A stretch of 45,477 nucleotides of DNA from NCBI RefSeq assembly GCF_003060965.1, contig NZ_QAII01000068.1, forward strand, positions 1 through 45,477. Direction: 5' to 3'. The notes under the pieces were generated by a model. That model was given only the letters and a program-made list of their open reading frames with translations, was not told the DNA's origin and made no database searches. Below, in pieces: positions 1 through 8,416 of the stretch; positions within the stretch are counted from its first letter, which is position 1; each line of letters begins with the position of its first letter. This DNA is from Caulobacter sp. HMWF025 (lineage in GTDB: Bacteria > Pseudomonadota > Alphaproteobacteria > Caulobacterales > Caulobacteraceae). The position numbers were made by a program, and so were the translations under genes.

Positions 1-436
1 ATGTCGGCATAGCCGGCCAGCGAATCCACGCCTTCCTGGATGCGCGCGCCGCCGGCGTCGAACAGGCCGATCACCGGCGCGCCGACCTTCATGGCCAGCG
101 CTGCACCTTGACGATCTTGGCCGCATGCGCGCCCGACAGCGAGCCGCCGAACACCGTGAAGTCCTTGGAGAACACATAGACGATCTTGCCGTTGATCGTG
201 CCCCAGCCGGTGACCACGCCGTCGCCGGGGATCTTCTGCTCCTGCATGCCGAAGTCGGCGCAGCGGTGCTCGACGAACATGTCGAACTCCTCGAACGAGC
301 CCTCGTCCAGCAGAAGCTCGATCCGCTCCCGCGCCGTCAGCTTGCCCTTCGCATGTTGGGCCGCAACCCGCTTCTCGCCACCCCCGGCGCGAGCCTGCTC
401 ACGGCGACGGTCCAGTTCTTCGAGGATAGTCAGCAC
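1..436 (-). CDS. pccB: Propionyl-CoA/acyl-CoA carboxylase beta subunit, N-terminal part, apparent frameshift
   Basis: This is the carboxyltransferase beta subunit of biotin-dependent acyl-CoA carboxylase, which carboxylates propionyl-CoA to methylmalonyl-CoA in the cytoplasm. The N-terminus is characteristic ([52 protein letters not shown]). I chose a GTG start at 436, preceded by AGGAG at 8-nt spacing. The frame reads to KVQ near 101 and then hits TGA at 91-89. From 98 to 1 the family sequence continues in another frame ([31 protein letters not shown]). Only two bases (99-100) separate the two frames, where one family residue is expected, so one base appears to be missing. This is either a sequencing error or a disrupted gene. 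The 3' part lies outside the window. Confidence 0.85.
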
Positions 437-555
437 GCAAAACGCTCCTGCTCGGACGTTACCGGCGGGGGCTATCCGCCCGCCCGGATTCCGAGGCGTA
501 AAGCTGTGCGAGCGCGGAGGCAAGTGAAGGCCACTCGCCCGTTGCCCGCACCCGT

Positions 556-1281
556 TCAGCCGCGCAAGGCGTGGAACCACTGCTCGAGAACCTTGGCCTC
601 AACCGCCAGAAGACGCGCACGGTGGACAGCTTCTGCATCCTGGCCCCAGGATTCGGCCTGAAAAATCTCCTCCAGCCGCGAGAGGTCCAGCGCGGTCTGT
701 CCGCTGATCCGCCCTGCCCGAAGCGCAAGGGCCAGAACCGTTGAACCCAGCAGACCGGACCCGTAGGCCACGCCGGCGAGGTCAAAATCGCCGAGCGACA
801 GGGCAAGCGCCTCAACAGCTGCCAACGTGGCCGGCGGCTGCGGCGCGTGGATGACGCCGTCGACCGGCGAAAGGGCCAGTCCATGCTCTGCCAGCGCCCA
901 GTCGAGCAGTGGCTGCCAGTCGCGCTGCTGACGCTGGACCAGTGGCGTCGGATGCTCGGCGCGGTAACAAAGCAGGTCCGAGCCGGCATAGGCCGAAACC
1001 TCGAGGGCCACCTCGGCGCGGGTCACCGCAATTCGATCAATGGCGGTAAAAGCTAGTCGCGTCGCCGGCATCACCGAGGAATCGATCAGGGTCTCCTGCG
1101 CTTCCCATTCGGCGGCAATGAGCTCCGCGAGGGCTTGGCTGGGCATGATCAGGGGCGATCCCGCCGGCGACTTGGGGGCTCGCCCGTCCAGGAGCACGGC
1201 ATAGCCGCCCGGCCTTGGTTCTACCGTCACGACCTTGTAAAAGCGATGCGGCTTATGGAGCAGATCGGGTTTTTCAGACAC
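556..1281 (-). CDS. ATP12-family F1-ATPase assembly chaperone
   Basis: A 241-residue protein of the ATP12 family, the chaperones that bind the F1 alpha subunit during ATP synthase assembly. The family is found in mitochondria and alphaproteobacteria. Family features seen are the N-terminal [13 protein letters not shown] with [12 protein letters not shown], the central EWEAQE and [13 protein letters not shown] segments, and [11 protein letters not shown] followed by a helical C-terminus. The start is a GTG at 1281 preceded by AGGA at about 9-nt spacing. It lies 119 nt upstream of pccB on the same strand. A neighbouring ATP12 gene is a lineage marker for alphaproteobacteria. The functional assignment rests on the family; the chaperone role here is inferred. 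Confidence 0.85.
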   Translation of the reverse strand: MSEKPDLLHKPHRFYKVVTVEPRPGGYAVLLDGRAPKSPAGSPLIMPSQALAELIAAEWEAQETLIDSSVMPATRLAFTAIDRIAVTRAEVALEVSAYAGSDLLCYRAEHPTPLVQRQQRDWQPLLDWALAEHGLALSPVDGVIHAPQPPATLAAVEALALSLGDFDLAGVAYGSGLLGSTVLALALRAGRISGQTALDLSRLEEIFQAESWGQDAEAVHRARLLAVEAKVLEQWFHALRG

Positions 1282-1433
1282 GCAAGACGTTCCTGTAGGC
1301 GGGCGGAGCGAACTTCACAGCCCGGCCGTTGATGGGTCAAACTCGGTGCAGAGCGCAAGTGTCGGCCGCCGTAGCCGGGGCTCCCGACATTGACCGCATG
1401 CCGGGAGAGACCACGTGGCCCTGGGATGAAGCC

Positions 1434-2927
1434 TCAGGTCGGCACAACATCGAAGGCCATCGTCAGCCGGTGATCCGGCGACGAAAACGGACGGGTTCCA
1501 TGCCACATATAGGATGGGAACAGCACCAGCATACCAGGCTTGGGCATGACCTCGTGCTCGGCTTCCAGTCGGGGGCTTGTAATGCAGCCTGGCTGACCAA
1601 ACCGGATCCAGCCCTCCCGCGTTTCGGCATCGGCTACCCCGCTGGGCAGGTCGAGATAGAAGGCTGACGATATCCACCCCTGCGGATGGACATGATCGGC
1701 GTGGAAACCGTTCGGCTGTAGGCGCACAGACCAGCCGCCGCTGAAGCGATAGCCGCCAGTCATGCGCGAACGGAGCGGGTCCTGCCCCGCTCCCAGATCG
1801 GTCAGGTACTGGGCCACTACCGTGGCAGCCTGCGCAAAGAAGGCCTGAAACAGCGGGTCGTCGGACTGATGCAGCGAGGGGATCTGACTCCCGCCTCTCA
1901 GCGACTGCTGCAGGGGATGGGCCCGATAGTCATGACGCTCGGCGAGCCGTTTCCGTAGGGCGTCGAGAAACGATTCAAGGCTGTGCCAGCCGGGCGGAGT
2001 GGGCAGCATGTAGGCCCGCACCAGATCCGGGTAATCGCCAAGCAACGAAGCTCGCGGGTCTTTCGCCAGCCGCCAGGCGGTAGACTGAAGGGCCAACCCG
2101 TACTGGTCGAGCGGAGCGGTCAATCGGAGCCGCTCGGCCACGACACTGGCAGATGAACCATCGCTACGCGCCAGATGGGCTTCCACCAGGACGGCCAGCA
2201 CCTGCGGATGCTGCGGGGCCAGTCGCTCGGCCGCAAGGGCATGAGCCAGCATGGCGTCGACCTCACCGACCTCTCCGGCCATATGTGCCGCAGCCAGCAA
2301 CAGTTGCAAGTCGGCGGGTCTCCGACGCAAGGCCCCGGTCAGGGTCTGGTAGGCTGCGGACCTCTCACCGGCAAACTCCTGCACCACGCTGCGGAGCACA
2401 CTTAGCCCGACATCAGCAGCGTCTCTGGCCAGGGACGCGTCCAGAGCCGCGAGCGCGGCTTCAAGCTGACCCGTGCGCATCCAGCGCAACTGGGCCAGAT
2501 TGCGGTGCGCCTCTACGAAAAGATCCCGGCGCTCTATGGCAGCGCAGAAGGCCGCCTCGGCCTCGTCATAGCGCCGCAGCCCCTGCAGGGCACGGCCCAG
2601 CACCAGATAAACTTCAGGAGCATCCAGCCCGAGGGCCATCGCCTTGCGCGCTGCGTCCTCGGCCTCTCGGTCCTTCGCCAAGTCGCCCAGCGTCGCCGCC
2701 AGATTGTACCAGACGATGCGGTCCTGGGGCGTCAAGGCGACGGCCCTGCGGTTGAAGTCCAGGGCCTCGGCATGGCGGTCCATCGCCTTGAGCGCCGCCG
2801 CATGGACGACAAGCACACCGATCCCCGCAGCCTGCGTGCTCGCAAGACGGTCGGTCAGGGCTGCGGATTCAGCCGCACGTCCCTGATCGATCAGCGCCCA
2901 GGCCTGCCGGACGACGTCCTGGCTCAT
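1434..2927 (-). CDS. TPR-repeat protein with C-terminal 2OG-Fe(II) oxygenase-like domain
   Basis: A 497-residue protein. Roughly residues 1-270 are helical TPR-like repeats (AEALDFNRRAVALTPQD, DAARKAMALGLDAPEVYL, YDEAEAAFCAAIERRDLF). The last third resembles the putative 2OG-Fe(II) oxygenase family PF13759: NGFHADHVHPQGW supplies an HxD-like pair followed by the strand ISSAFYLDLPSG, and MWHGTRPF near the C-terminus supplies the distal His with a downstream Arg (DHRLTMAF). The substrate is unknown; TPRs suggest a protein target. The ATG overlaps the stop of the upstream pseudouridine synthase gene by 4 nt (ATGA), implying translational coupling. The fold assignment is by motif recognition only. 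Confidence 0.75.
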   Translation of the reverse strand: MSQDVVRQAWALIDQGRAAESAALTDRLASTQAAGIGVLVVHAAALKAMDRHAEALDFNRRAVALTPQDRIVWYNLAATLGDLAKDREAEDAARKAMALGLDAPEVYLVLGRALQGLRRYDEAEAAFCAAIERRDLFVEAHRNLAQLRWMRTGQLEAALAALDASLARDAADVGLSVLRSVVQEFAGERSAAYQTLTGALRRRPADLQLLLAAAHMAGEVGEVDAMLAHALAAERLAPQHPQVLAVLVEAHLARSDGSSASVVAERLRLTAPLDQYGLALQSTAWRLAKDPRASLLGDYPDLVRAYMLPTPPGWHSLESFLDALRKRLAERHDYRAHPLQQSLRGGSQIPSLHQSDDPLFQAFFAQAATVVAQYLTDLGAGQDPLRSRMTGGYRFSGGWSVRLQPNGFHADHVHPQGWISSAFYLDLPSGVADAETREGWIRFGQPGCITSPRLEAEHEVMPKPGMLVLFPSYMWHGTRPFSSPDHRLTMAFDVVPT

Positions 2928-3913
2928 CGCCGCTTGATCTGCCTTCTGGCAAACGGGTCCTGATCGGCCTCGTCTTCAGAGAAGCCGAACTTGGCGAACC
3001 CGGCCTTGATCTCGGGGCTCAACGGAGCCTCGATATAAAGCATGCCGACGGACGGATGGGGCAACATCACCGACCGGGCATGAAGCTGAAGCTTCAACCC
3101 CTCTGACAAGGGCTGTGACTTGTCATCGCTGTATTTGGGGTCACCCAGGATCGGGTGGCCGATCGCCTTCATGTGAGCCCGGAGCTGATGGGTCCGACCG
3201 GTGTGAGGCCGCAGCGCCATCCAGGTCACCCGAGGCCCGGCGCGACTGATCGAAACGAATTCCGTTTCAGCCGGTTGAGCATCCTGGTCCTTGGGTTCGG
3301 CCGGGACCACCAGTTCACGATCACCGACCCCGCGCTTGGCGAGGTGAAGCTCGATCACACCCTCAACCGGGTGCGGATTGCCGGCGACGATGGCCCAGTA
3401 GGTCTTCTGAGCCTTGCGCTTGGCAAAGGAGCCCGACAGCCGCGCGGCCGCGCTCGGCGTCTTGCCCAGCAACAGCACGCCCGACGTGTCCCGGTCCAGC
3501 CGGTGCACCAGCTTGGGCCGGTTGACGCCCTCTCCCCATGCACTGAGGAGCTTGTCGATGTGGTGCGTGGTCTTGGTCCCACCCTGGACCGCGAGCCCCG
3601 CTGGCTTGTTTAGGGCCAGAACCTCTTCATCCTCATAGAGGACCAGCGACTTGGCGAAAGCGATATCCCGCTTGGACAGGGCCAGCTTCTCGTCCGGATC
3701 GGGCGCGTCCGGGAGAGGCGGAACGCGGACTTGACTACCGGCGGCCAGCTTGGTGTCAGCCTTGACCCGTGACCCATCGACACGAACCTGACCAGACCGG
3801 AAAAGCTTGTTGAGCTGGATGTGGTTCAGGTGGGGCCAGCGGCGCTTGAACCAGCGGTCAACGCGAACCCCGTCCTCGCCCGCGTCCACATAGAGCGTGC
3901 GTACTTCTTTCAT
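2924..3913 (-). CDS. rluC: RluC/RluD-type 23S rRNA pseudouridine synthase (S4 domain present)
   Basis: A 329-residue RluA-family enzyme that converts specific uridines of large-subunit rRNA to pseudouridine. An S4 RNA-binding domain occupies about residues 15-57 (VRVDRWFKRRWPHLNHIQLN, LFRSGQVRVDG). The catalytic motif HRLDRDTSG lies at 137-145 with D140 as the expected nucleophile. RPHTGRTHQLRAHM and GHPILGDPKY follow as usual. Length and domain order match RluC. It overlaps the TPR gene downstream and crcB upstream by 4 nt each. The exact target uridines cannot be told from sequence alone. A second RluA-family gene without the S4 domain lies at 6247-7053. Confidence 0.88.
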   Translation of the reverse strand: MKEVRTLYVDAGEDGVRVDRWFKRRWPHLNHIQLNKLFRSGQVRVDGSRVKADTKLAAGSQVRVPPLPDAPDPDEKLALSKRDIAFAKSLVLYEDEEVLALNKPAGLAVQGGTKTTHHIDKLLSAWGEGVNRPKLVHRLDRDTSGVLLLGKTPSAAARLSGSFAKRKAQKTYWAIVAGNPHPVEGVIELHLAKRGVGDRELVVPAEPKDQDAQPAETEFVSISRAGPRVTWMALRPHTGRTHQLRAHMKAIGHPILGDPKYSDDKSQPLSEGLKLQLHARSVMLPHPSVGMLYIEAPLSPEIKAGFAKFGFSEDEADQDPFARRQIKRR

Positions 3914-4296
3914 GCGACGAATATCCTGCGGGCGAACAACATCCCCGCGAAAAGGGCCGCCAGGGCCAAGAGCACGCTGGCAGCGGTATAGGTGAAAGCC
4001 TGGGCATAGGCGCGCTTTTCAATCATCAGCGCGGTCTCCAGCGTAAAGGCCGAGAAGGTGGTGAAGCCCCCCATGACGCCGACCCCGAGCAGGACCCGCC
4101 ATGGCTCAGGGTTGGCTGTCGCGGACTGAGCAAGCCAGGCGGCCAGGATGCCCATCAGAAACCCACCGGCAACATTGACGGTCAGAGTGCCATAGGGCCA
4201 GGCCGAACCGAACAGGCGAAGGGTCTGGACGCCCACCACGTAGCGAGCAACCGAGCCGACAGCGCCGCCGGCGGCTACAAGAAGCAGTCTGTTCAT
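3910..4296 (-). CDS. crcB: Fluoride ion channel CrcB/Fluc
   Basis: A 128-residue four-helix membrane protein of the Fluc family, which forms a dual-topology dimer exporting fluoride. Diagnostic motifs are GGAVGSVARYVVG at residues 10-22, the pore Asn in LTVNVAGGFLMG, and VMGGFTTFSAFTLE, which carries the fluoride-coordinating Phe residues and the central sodium-site Gly/Thr region. The length is normal. Its stop overlaps the rluC start by 4 nt, so it heads the crcB-rluC-TPR unit. I looked for a fluoride riboswitch in the 240 nt upstream and saw none. A possible promoter is listed separately. Confidence 0.92.
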   Translation of the reverse strand: MNRLLLVAAGGAVGSVARYVVGVQTLRLFGSAWPYGTLTVNVAGGFLMGILAAWLAQSATANPEPWRVLLGVGVMGGFTTFSAFTLETALMIEKRAYAQAFTYTAASVLLALAALFAGMLFARRIFVA

Positions 4297-4369
4297 GAGG
4301 CCCTTATGCGCCGCGCGAGCCCTGACGCCAAGTCATACGCGACTTTGCCGGAACCGAACGCCAACCCGG

Positions 4370-4398
4370 ATCCAACCCGGACGCCGAAACTGTGTCAA
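4370..4398 (-). promoter_or_regulatory. Candidate promoter for crcB
   Basis: On the minus strand, TTGACA (4398-4393) is followed after 17 bp by TTGGAT (4375-4370). The -35 is consensus and the -10 is weak. It lies about 75 nt upstream of the crcB ATG. The -10 sits in a tandem 11-bp direct repeat (4361-4382, CCAACCCGGAT/CCAACCCGGAC). Confidence 0.4.
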
Positions 4399-4542
4399 GG
4401 AGCGCCAGTCTCTTCGTAGTAAATCGGCCGGAAACCGTAGTCCGTCTCAAGAGTTAGAGTGTATGTTGAAGAAACCCTTTTTCAGAACGGGCCGTTAAGA
4501 GCCGGGGAACATTCTGCCCTCTCCTCCCGCGAACAGAGCCCA

Positions 4543-5775
4543 ATGTCACAAGCTGCGACAGAACAGGAACAAGCGACAGCGCGCCTGTCTCTGCCCGCCC
4601 CGGTAATACACCGCTTGGCCGGAACAGATCTGGTCGCGCGTGGCTCTGTAAATGTGATCAGTGTTGAGCCCGTCAGGGCCTGGGCTGGCGACTGGTGGGA
4701 CCAGAAGCGCGGTGATGTCTGGACCTATGTTGAAAGAAAGCTGGGCGAGCACCTGGATCGCCAGGACATGCGGGCGCGGATTTCAGACAGCGAATTCCTG
4801 ATTGCCATGAACAATGACCAGGGCCTTGCGGCCCAGGCCACAAGCGTCAGGATTCTCGAGGACGTTCTCTCCCACCTGCTGGGTGAGGTCGATCTGAAGC
4901 ACCTGGGCATCAGCGCGGTCATCGGGGTCGAAAACGGTGAAGCGGTGTGCCGTAAGGTCGACGCCGCAACGGTTCTTGCCGCCCGGGCCCGTCGAGATTC
5001 CGAAACCTCACCAGCCCGGCGGCTTGTGGAGGCCAGTGACGAGGCCCGACGCACGCCCGTTGCCTTTACGACCGGTGGGGGAGCCGCCCTGCGCGTCGAC
5101 TTCACGCTTGAACATGTCATCAGCCTGCGCCGGAACATCACCACCGCGATCCGTATCGAGCCGGTGGTAACCCATCTGGCCAGCGGACGTCAGGCTTCTG
5201 CCCGCGCCATCAGTCGCCTGCCCGACAAGGACATCGCCTACATCGACGAGGCAACGCTGAAATATGGCGCGCTGTTCGCCCGCGGAGCCCAGGGCCATGA
5301 AACTCCGGACCTGATCCTGCCGGCCTCCTTCCGTACACTCGGCACCCAGCGCGGCCGCGATCTTCTGACCGGAACGCCAGGCCTGTCCCTAGCCCTTCTG
5401 CGGGGGGGCGTGATGATCGAACTTGTCGACATCACACGCGGAACGCCGTCGGGACGACTGCTTGAGGTCGTCGGCCTGCTGAAGGCCCTGACCCGTGGCG
5501 TAATTGCCCGCGTGCCGCCGGAGAAGGAAGCCCTTGTGGGACTGAAGGACGCCCGCTTGGCCGGCTTGACGCTTGATGCCTCGGACCTCATCGGCTCGGC
5601 CGAAAAGGTTGCCCTGGACATCATGAATTTTGGACGTGATGCGAGCGGTCTCGCCCCGTTCACATGCCTTCAGGGCCTACCGGTGGAAGGCTACTTCGCC
5701 GCAGCCGAGACAGCCGGTCTGACCCACGCGGCCCTGCGGGCGCACTACCCGCTGGCGACGAGGGCCGTCGCCTGA
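4543..5775 (+). CDS. Conserved protein resembling a degenerate GGDEF-EAL protein
   Basis: About 410 residues with no signal peptide or membrane segment. I cannot assign a named family with certainty. The first half has a layout like a GGDEF domain that has lost its motif: RISDSEFLIAM sits where R-GGDEF would be, followed by a helix (TSVRILEDVLSHLLG) and a strand like SIGV (ISAVIGVENG). The second half resembles an EAL domain without the EAL motif: IRIEPVVTHLASGR, GVMIELVDITRG and LAGLTLDASDLI can be laid against the usual strands. If so it would be catalytically dead and perhaps a c-di-GMP sensor; this is inference. The start is uncertain: an in-frame ATG at 4459 would add 28 residues, and neither has a good ribosome-binding site. 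It is monocistronic and converges on the next gene with a 3-nt gap. Confidence 0.75.
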   Translation: MSQAATEQEQATARLSLPAPVIHRLAGTDLVARGSVNVISVEPVRAWAGDWWDQKRGDVWTYVERKLGEHLDRQDMRARISDSEFLIAMNNDQGLAAQATSVRILEDVLSHLLGEVDLKHLGISAVIGVENGEAVCRKVDAATVLAARARRDSETSPARRLVEASDEARRTPVAFTTGGGAALRVDFTLEHVISLRRNITTAIRIEPVVTHLASGRQASARAISRLPDKDIAYIDEATLKYGALFARGAQGHETPDLILPASFRTLGTQRGRDLLTGTPGLSLALLRGGVMIELVDITRGTPSGRLLEVVGLLKALTRGVIARVPPEKEALVGLKDARLAGLTLDASDLIGSAEKVALDIMNFGRDASGLAPFTCLQGLPVEGYFAAAETAGLTHAALRAHYPLATRAVA

Positions 5776-5778
5776 CGC

Positions 5779-6228
5779 TCATACCCTGCCCCGACCCTTG
5801 CCTAGCGTCCGGATGACGGCGCGCGCCGGGTAGGCATCACCTGTTGCCGGAAGCATGCCGCGACCAAACACGACCTCAAGGGTCGTGCTGATCCTGAGCC
5901 GGGTTCTGACAATTCGGTGGGAGCCGCTTGCCGGCGGAAACGCGCCAGGGCCTTCGCCGTCGGACACGTCGCCGCGCTCGGCAATGCGGAACCAGTCATA
6001 GCCGTCCCGGACCACCAGCTCCGCAGCCCGGAGCAGCGCATAGTCGGCGACCTGTTCCGCAGTCGCACCGGGCGCGCCCTGAAAGGTCACGCGATAGCGT
6101 CCCGCCTCGATGCGAAGCTCGGAATAGCCTGCGGCCTGACCCGAATTGCCCGCCGCGTAGAGCATAGGGCCGGAACTGCAGCCGCACAGTAGCGCAAGGG
6201 TCAGAAACAGAACGGCGTGCCGGGTCAT
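5779..6228 (-). CDS. CC0125/CC1285-family lipoprotein
   Basis: A 149-residue secreted lipoprotein. The N-terminus is a lipoprotein signal (MTRHAVLFLTLALLCGC) with the lipid-modified Cys at residue 17. The mature part contains YSELRIEAGRYRVTFQG, then ADYALLRAAELVVRDGYDWFRI. This pattern is shared by small alphaproteobacterial lipoproteins named after Caulobacter CC0125/CC1285. Function is unknown; the protein is probably anchored in the cell envelope. It ends 3 nt from the convergent GGDEF-EAL-like gene with no visible terminator between them. Presence of this family agrees with a Caulobacteraceae host. Confidence 0.8.
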   Translation of the reverse strand: MTRHAVLFLTLALLCGCSSGPMLYAAGNSGQAAGYSELRIEAGRYRVTFQGAPGATAEQVADYALLRAAELVVRDGYDWFRIAERGDVSDGEGPGAFPPASGSHRIVRTRLRISTTLEVVFGRGMLPATGDAYPARAVIRTLGKGRGRV

Positions 6229-6246
6229 GGCAGCTCCGAAACCAGG

Positions 6247-7053
6247 TCAGTGAGACGGGCTATTGCCCAACTCGGGCACCGAAAGGCCGAGCTTATCCAG
6301 CATCCCGATCATGTCGGCAGGCATCGGGGCCATGATCCGCCGCTCGCCGCCTTCAGGGTGAGGAAACACCAGTTGCACGGCATGCAGCATGAGACGCGGC
6401 ACCGTTGTCCCGCCCAGCATCAGCGCACCGCCATAGCGGCTGTCGCCCGAGATCGGCCGACCGATCGAGGCCATATGGACGCGCAACTGGTGCATGCGGC
6501 CGGTGTCCGGCGACAGCTCGACAAGGGCGGCCGTCGCGTTGGCCGAAAGGGTGCGATAGCGACTACGCGCCGTCTCGGCATCGGGATGGTCGGGCGCGCA
6601 GACCCGCATATAGGCCTCCCGGCCGATCGACTCGCGGCGCAGCGGGCTGTCAATCATCCCGCCCTTCGGCTCGGGCGCGCCGGGGGCGACAATGGCCCTG
6701 TAAGATTTGCGAAACCGCTTTCCCATTAGGGCCTTGCCCAGAAAAGCTGCGCCGGGTTTGGTCTTGGCAGTCAGGATGACGCCCGAGGTGTCGCGGTCCA
6801 GCCGATGGATCAGGCGTGGCCTTGGCCGACCCGGTCGCGCGAAAGCCCATAGCAGATCGTCCAGCGTATGGGCCTGAATACGGCCCCCCTGGCTGGACAG
6901 GCCGGCAGGCTTGTTGAGGACAATGATGCTGTCGTCCTCATGGATCACCCACGACCGCGCCAGGGCAATCTCGTCCTCGGTCAAGGCGATGGGCGCGTCA
7001 GAGGCCTTGGGTTTCGGCTGGGCCGGTGGTCGCCGGATTCTCTGGCCGCTCAC
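6247..7053 (-). CDS. RluA-family pseudouridine synthase lacking an S4 domain
   Basis: A 268-residue RluA-type pseudouridine synthase for structured RNA. The catalytic motif HRLDRDTSG lies at residues 83-91 with D86 as the expected nucleophile; VLNKPAGLSSQGG and SPDTGRMHQLRVHM follow the family pattern. Unlike the paralogue at 2924-3913 it starts with a short Pro/Lys/Arg-rich segment and has no S4 RNA-binding domain. The start is GTG at 7053, and GTGA overlaps the rarA stop by 4 nt, so translation is probably coupled to rarA. The RNA target (23S rRNA or tRNA) cannot be read from the sequence. Confidence 0.85.
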   Translation of the reverse strand: MSGQRIRRPPAQPKPKASDAPIALTEDEIALARSWVIHEDDSIIVLNKPAGLSSQGGRIQAHTLDDLLWAFARPGRPRPRLIHRLDRDTSGVILTAKTKPGAAFLGKALMGKRFRKSYRAIVAPGAPEPKGGMIDSPLRRESIGREAYMRVCAPDHPDAETARSRYRTLSANATAALVELSPDTGRMHQLRVHMASIGRPISGDSRYGGALMLGGTTVPRLMLHAVQLVFPHPEGGERRIMAPMPADMIGMLDKLGLSVPELGNSPSH

Positions 7054-8351
7054 CGCCCGTCCCTCCGCAACTTACCCCAAGCGTCCAGCCGTTCCCGCAC
7101 CTTGGCCTCGGCCCCGACGCCCTTCGGTTCGTAGAACCTTGGCCGCGCCATGCCGTCCGGGAAGTAGTTCTGGCCCGAGACGCCGCCCTCGACGTCGTGG
7201 TCATAGGCATAGCCGTCGCCATAGCCGAGGGACTTCATCAGCTTGGTCGGGGCGTTGAGGATGTGGGCCGGCGGGGCCAGGGAGCCGGTCTCCTTGGCGG
7301 CGCGGCGGGCGGCCTTGAAGGCGGTGTAGACGGCGTTGGACTTGGGGGCGCTGGCCATGTGGACCACGCACTGGGCCAGGGCCAGCTCGCCCTCCGGGCT
7401 GCCCAGGAAGTCGAAGGCGTCCTTGGCGGCCGTGGTCAGCAGCAGGCTCAGCGGATCGGCCGCGCCTATGTCCTCGGACGCCATCCGCACCAGCCGGCGG
7501 GCGATGAACAGCGGATCCTCGCCGCCCTCCAGCATCCGCGCCAGCCAGTAAAGCGCGGCGTCCGGATCACTGCCACGCACCGACTTGTGCAGGGCCGAGA
7601 CCAGATTGTAGTGCTCCTCGCGGTTCTTGTCGTAAGCGGGCCGGCGCTTCTGCAGGAACTGGCCCAGCTGCACGGCATTCAGCGGCGTGTCGGTTCCGAC
7701 CGACAGCAGAGTCTCTGTCAGGGTCAGCAGGTAGCGGCCGTCCCCGTCGGCCATGGCGATCAGGGTGAAGCGCGCCTCGGCGTCCAGGGGCAGCCTGCGA
7801 CCCTCGGCCACTTCGGCCTTGACCAGCAGAGCCTCCAGAGCCTCTTCGTCGAGGCGCTTGAGCACAAAGACCTGGCAGCGCGACAGCAAGGCGCCGTTCA
7901 GCTCGAACGAAGGGTTTTCAGTGGTCGCCCCGACCAGGGTGATGACCCCCTCCTCCACGAACGGCAGGAAGCCATCCTGCTGGGCCCGATTGAACCGGTG
8001 GATCTCATCGACGAACAGCAGGGTGCTTTGCCCCGCCATGCGACGGCCCCTCGCCTGTTCAAAGGCCTTTTTCAGGTCAGCGACCCCTGAGAACACCGCC
8101 GAAATCTGCTGGAACTCATAGCCGCCGGCCCTGGCCAGCAGCCGGGCAATGGTCGTCTTTCCGGTCCCGGGCGGGCCCCACAGGATCATCGATGCCAGGC
8201 GATGCGCCGCTGCCATCCGGCCGATGGGGCCTTCGGGTCCGAGCAGGTGCTCCTGCCCCACCACCTGGTCGAGGGCCTGCGGCCTCAGGCGTTCAGCCAG
8301 GGGAGACGGCGCATGGGGCGTGAGGCCGGCGGCCTGAAAGAGATCGGACAT
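7050..8351 (-). CDS. rarA: Replication-associated recombination protein A (AAA+ ATPase)
   Basis: A 433-residue RarA/MgsA protein, a clamp-loader-like AAA+ ATPase that acts at stalled replication forks. The Walker A motif GPPGTGKTT is at residues 59-67 and Walker B LLFVDEIHRFN at 111-121. The sensor region GATTENPSFELNGALLSRC follows, as in clamp loaders. The C-terminal tetramerisation region has NLVSALHKSVRGSDPDAALYWL and the conserved NYFPDGM near the end. Length is typical. It overlaps the downstream pseudouridine synthase by 4 nt. It may also be listed as mgsA. Confidence 0.93.
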   Translation of the reverse strand: MSDLFQAAGLTPHAPSPLAERLRPQALDQVVGQEHLLGPEGPIGRMAAAHRLASMILWGPPGTGKTTIARLLARAGGYEFQQISAVFSGVADLKKAFEQARGRRMAGQSTLLFVDEIHRFNRAQQDGFLPFVEEGVITLVGATTENPSFELNGALLSRCQVFVLKRLDEEALEALLVKAEVAEGRRLPLDAEARFTLIAMADGDGRYLLTLTETLLSVGTDTPLNAVQLGQFLQKRRPAYDKNREEHYNLVSALHKSVRGSDPDAALYWLARMLEGGEDPLFIARRLVRMASEDIGAADPLSLLLTTAAKDAFDFLGSPEGELALAQCVVHMASAPKSNAVYTAFKAARRAAKETGSLAPPAHILNAPTKLMKSLGYGDGYAYDHDVEGGVSGQNYFPDGMARPRFYEPKGVGAEAKVRERLDAWGKLRRDGR

Positions 8352-8416
8352 GACTCAGGTTTACGAGATCGCCGGAGAGACCGCCACGAAGTTCACGGCC
8401 CCTCCGGCGTTCAGCA

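Noticed and set aside
4297-4542. Fluoride riboswitch upstream of crcB
   Set aside because: I looked for the crcB-type motif on the minus strand and found neither its conserved segments nor its pseudoknot pattern.
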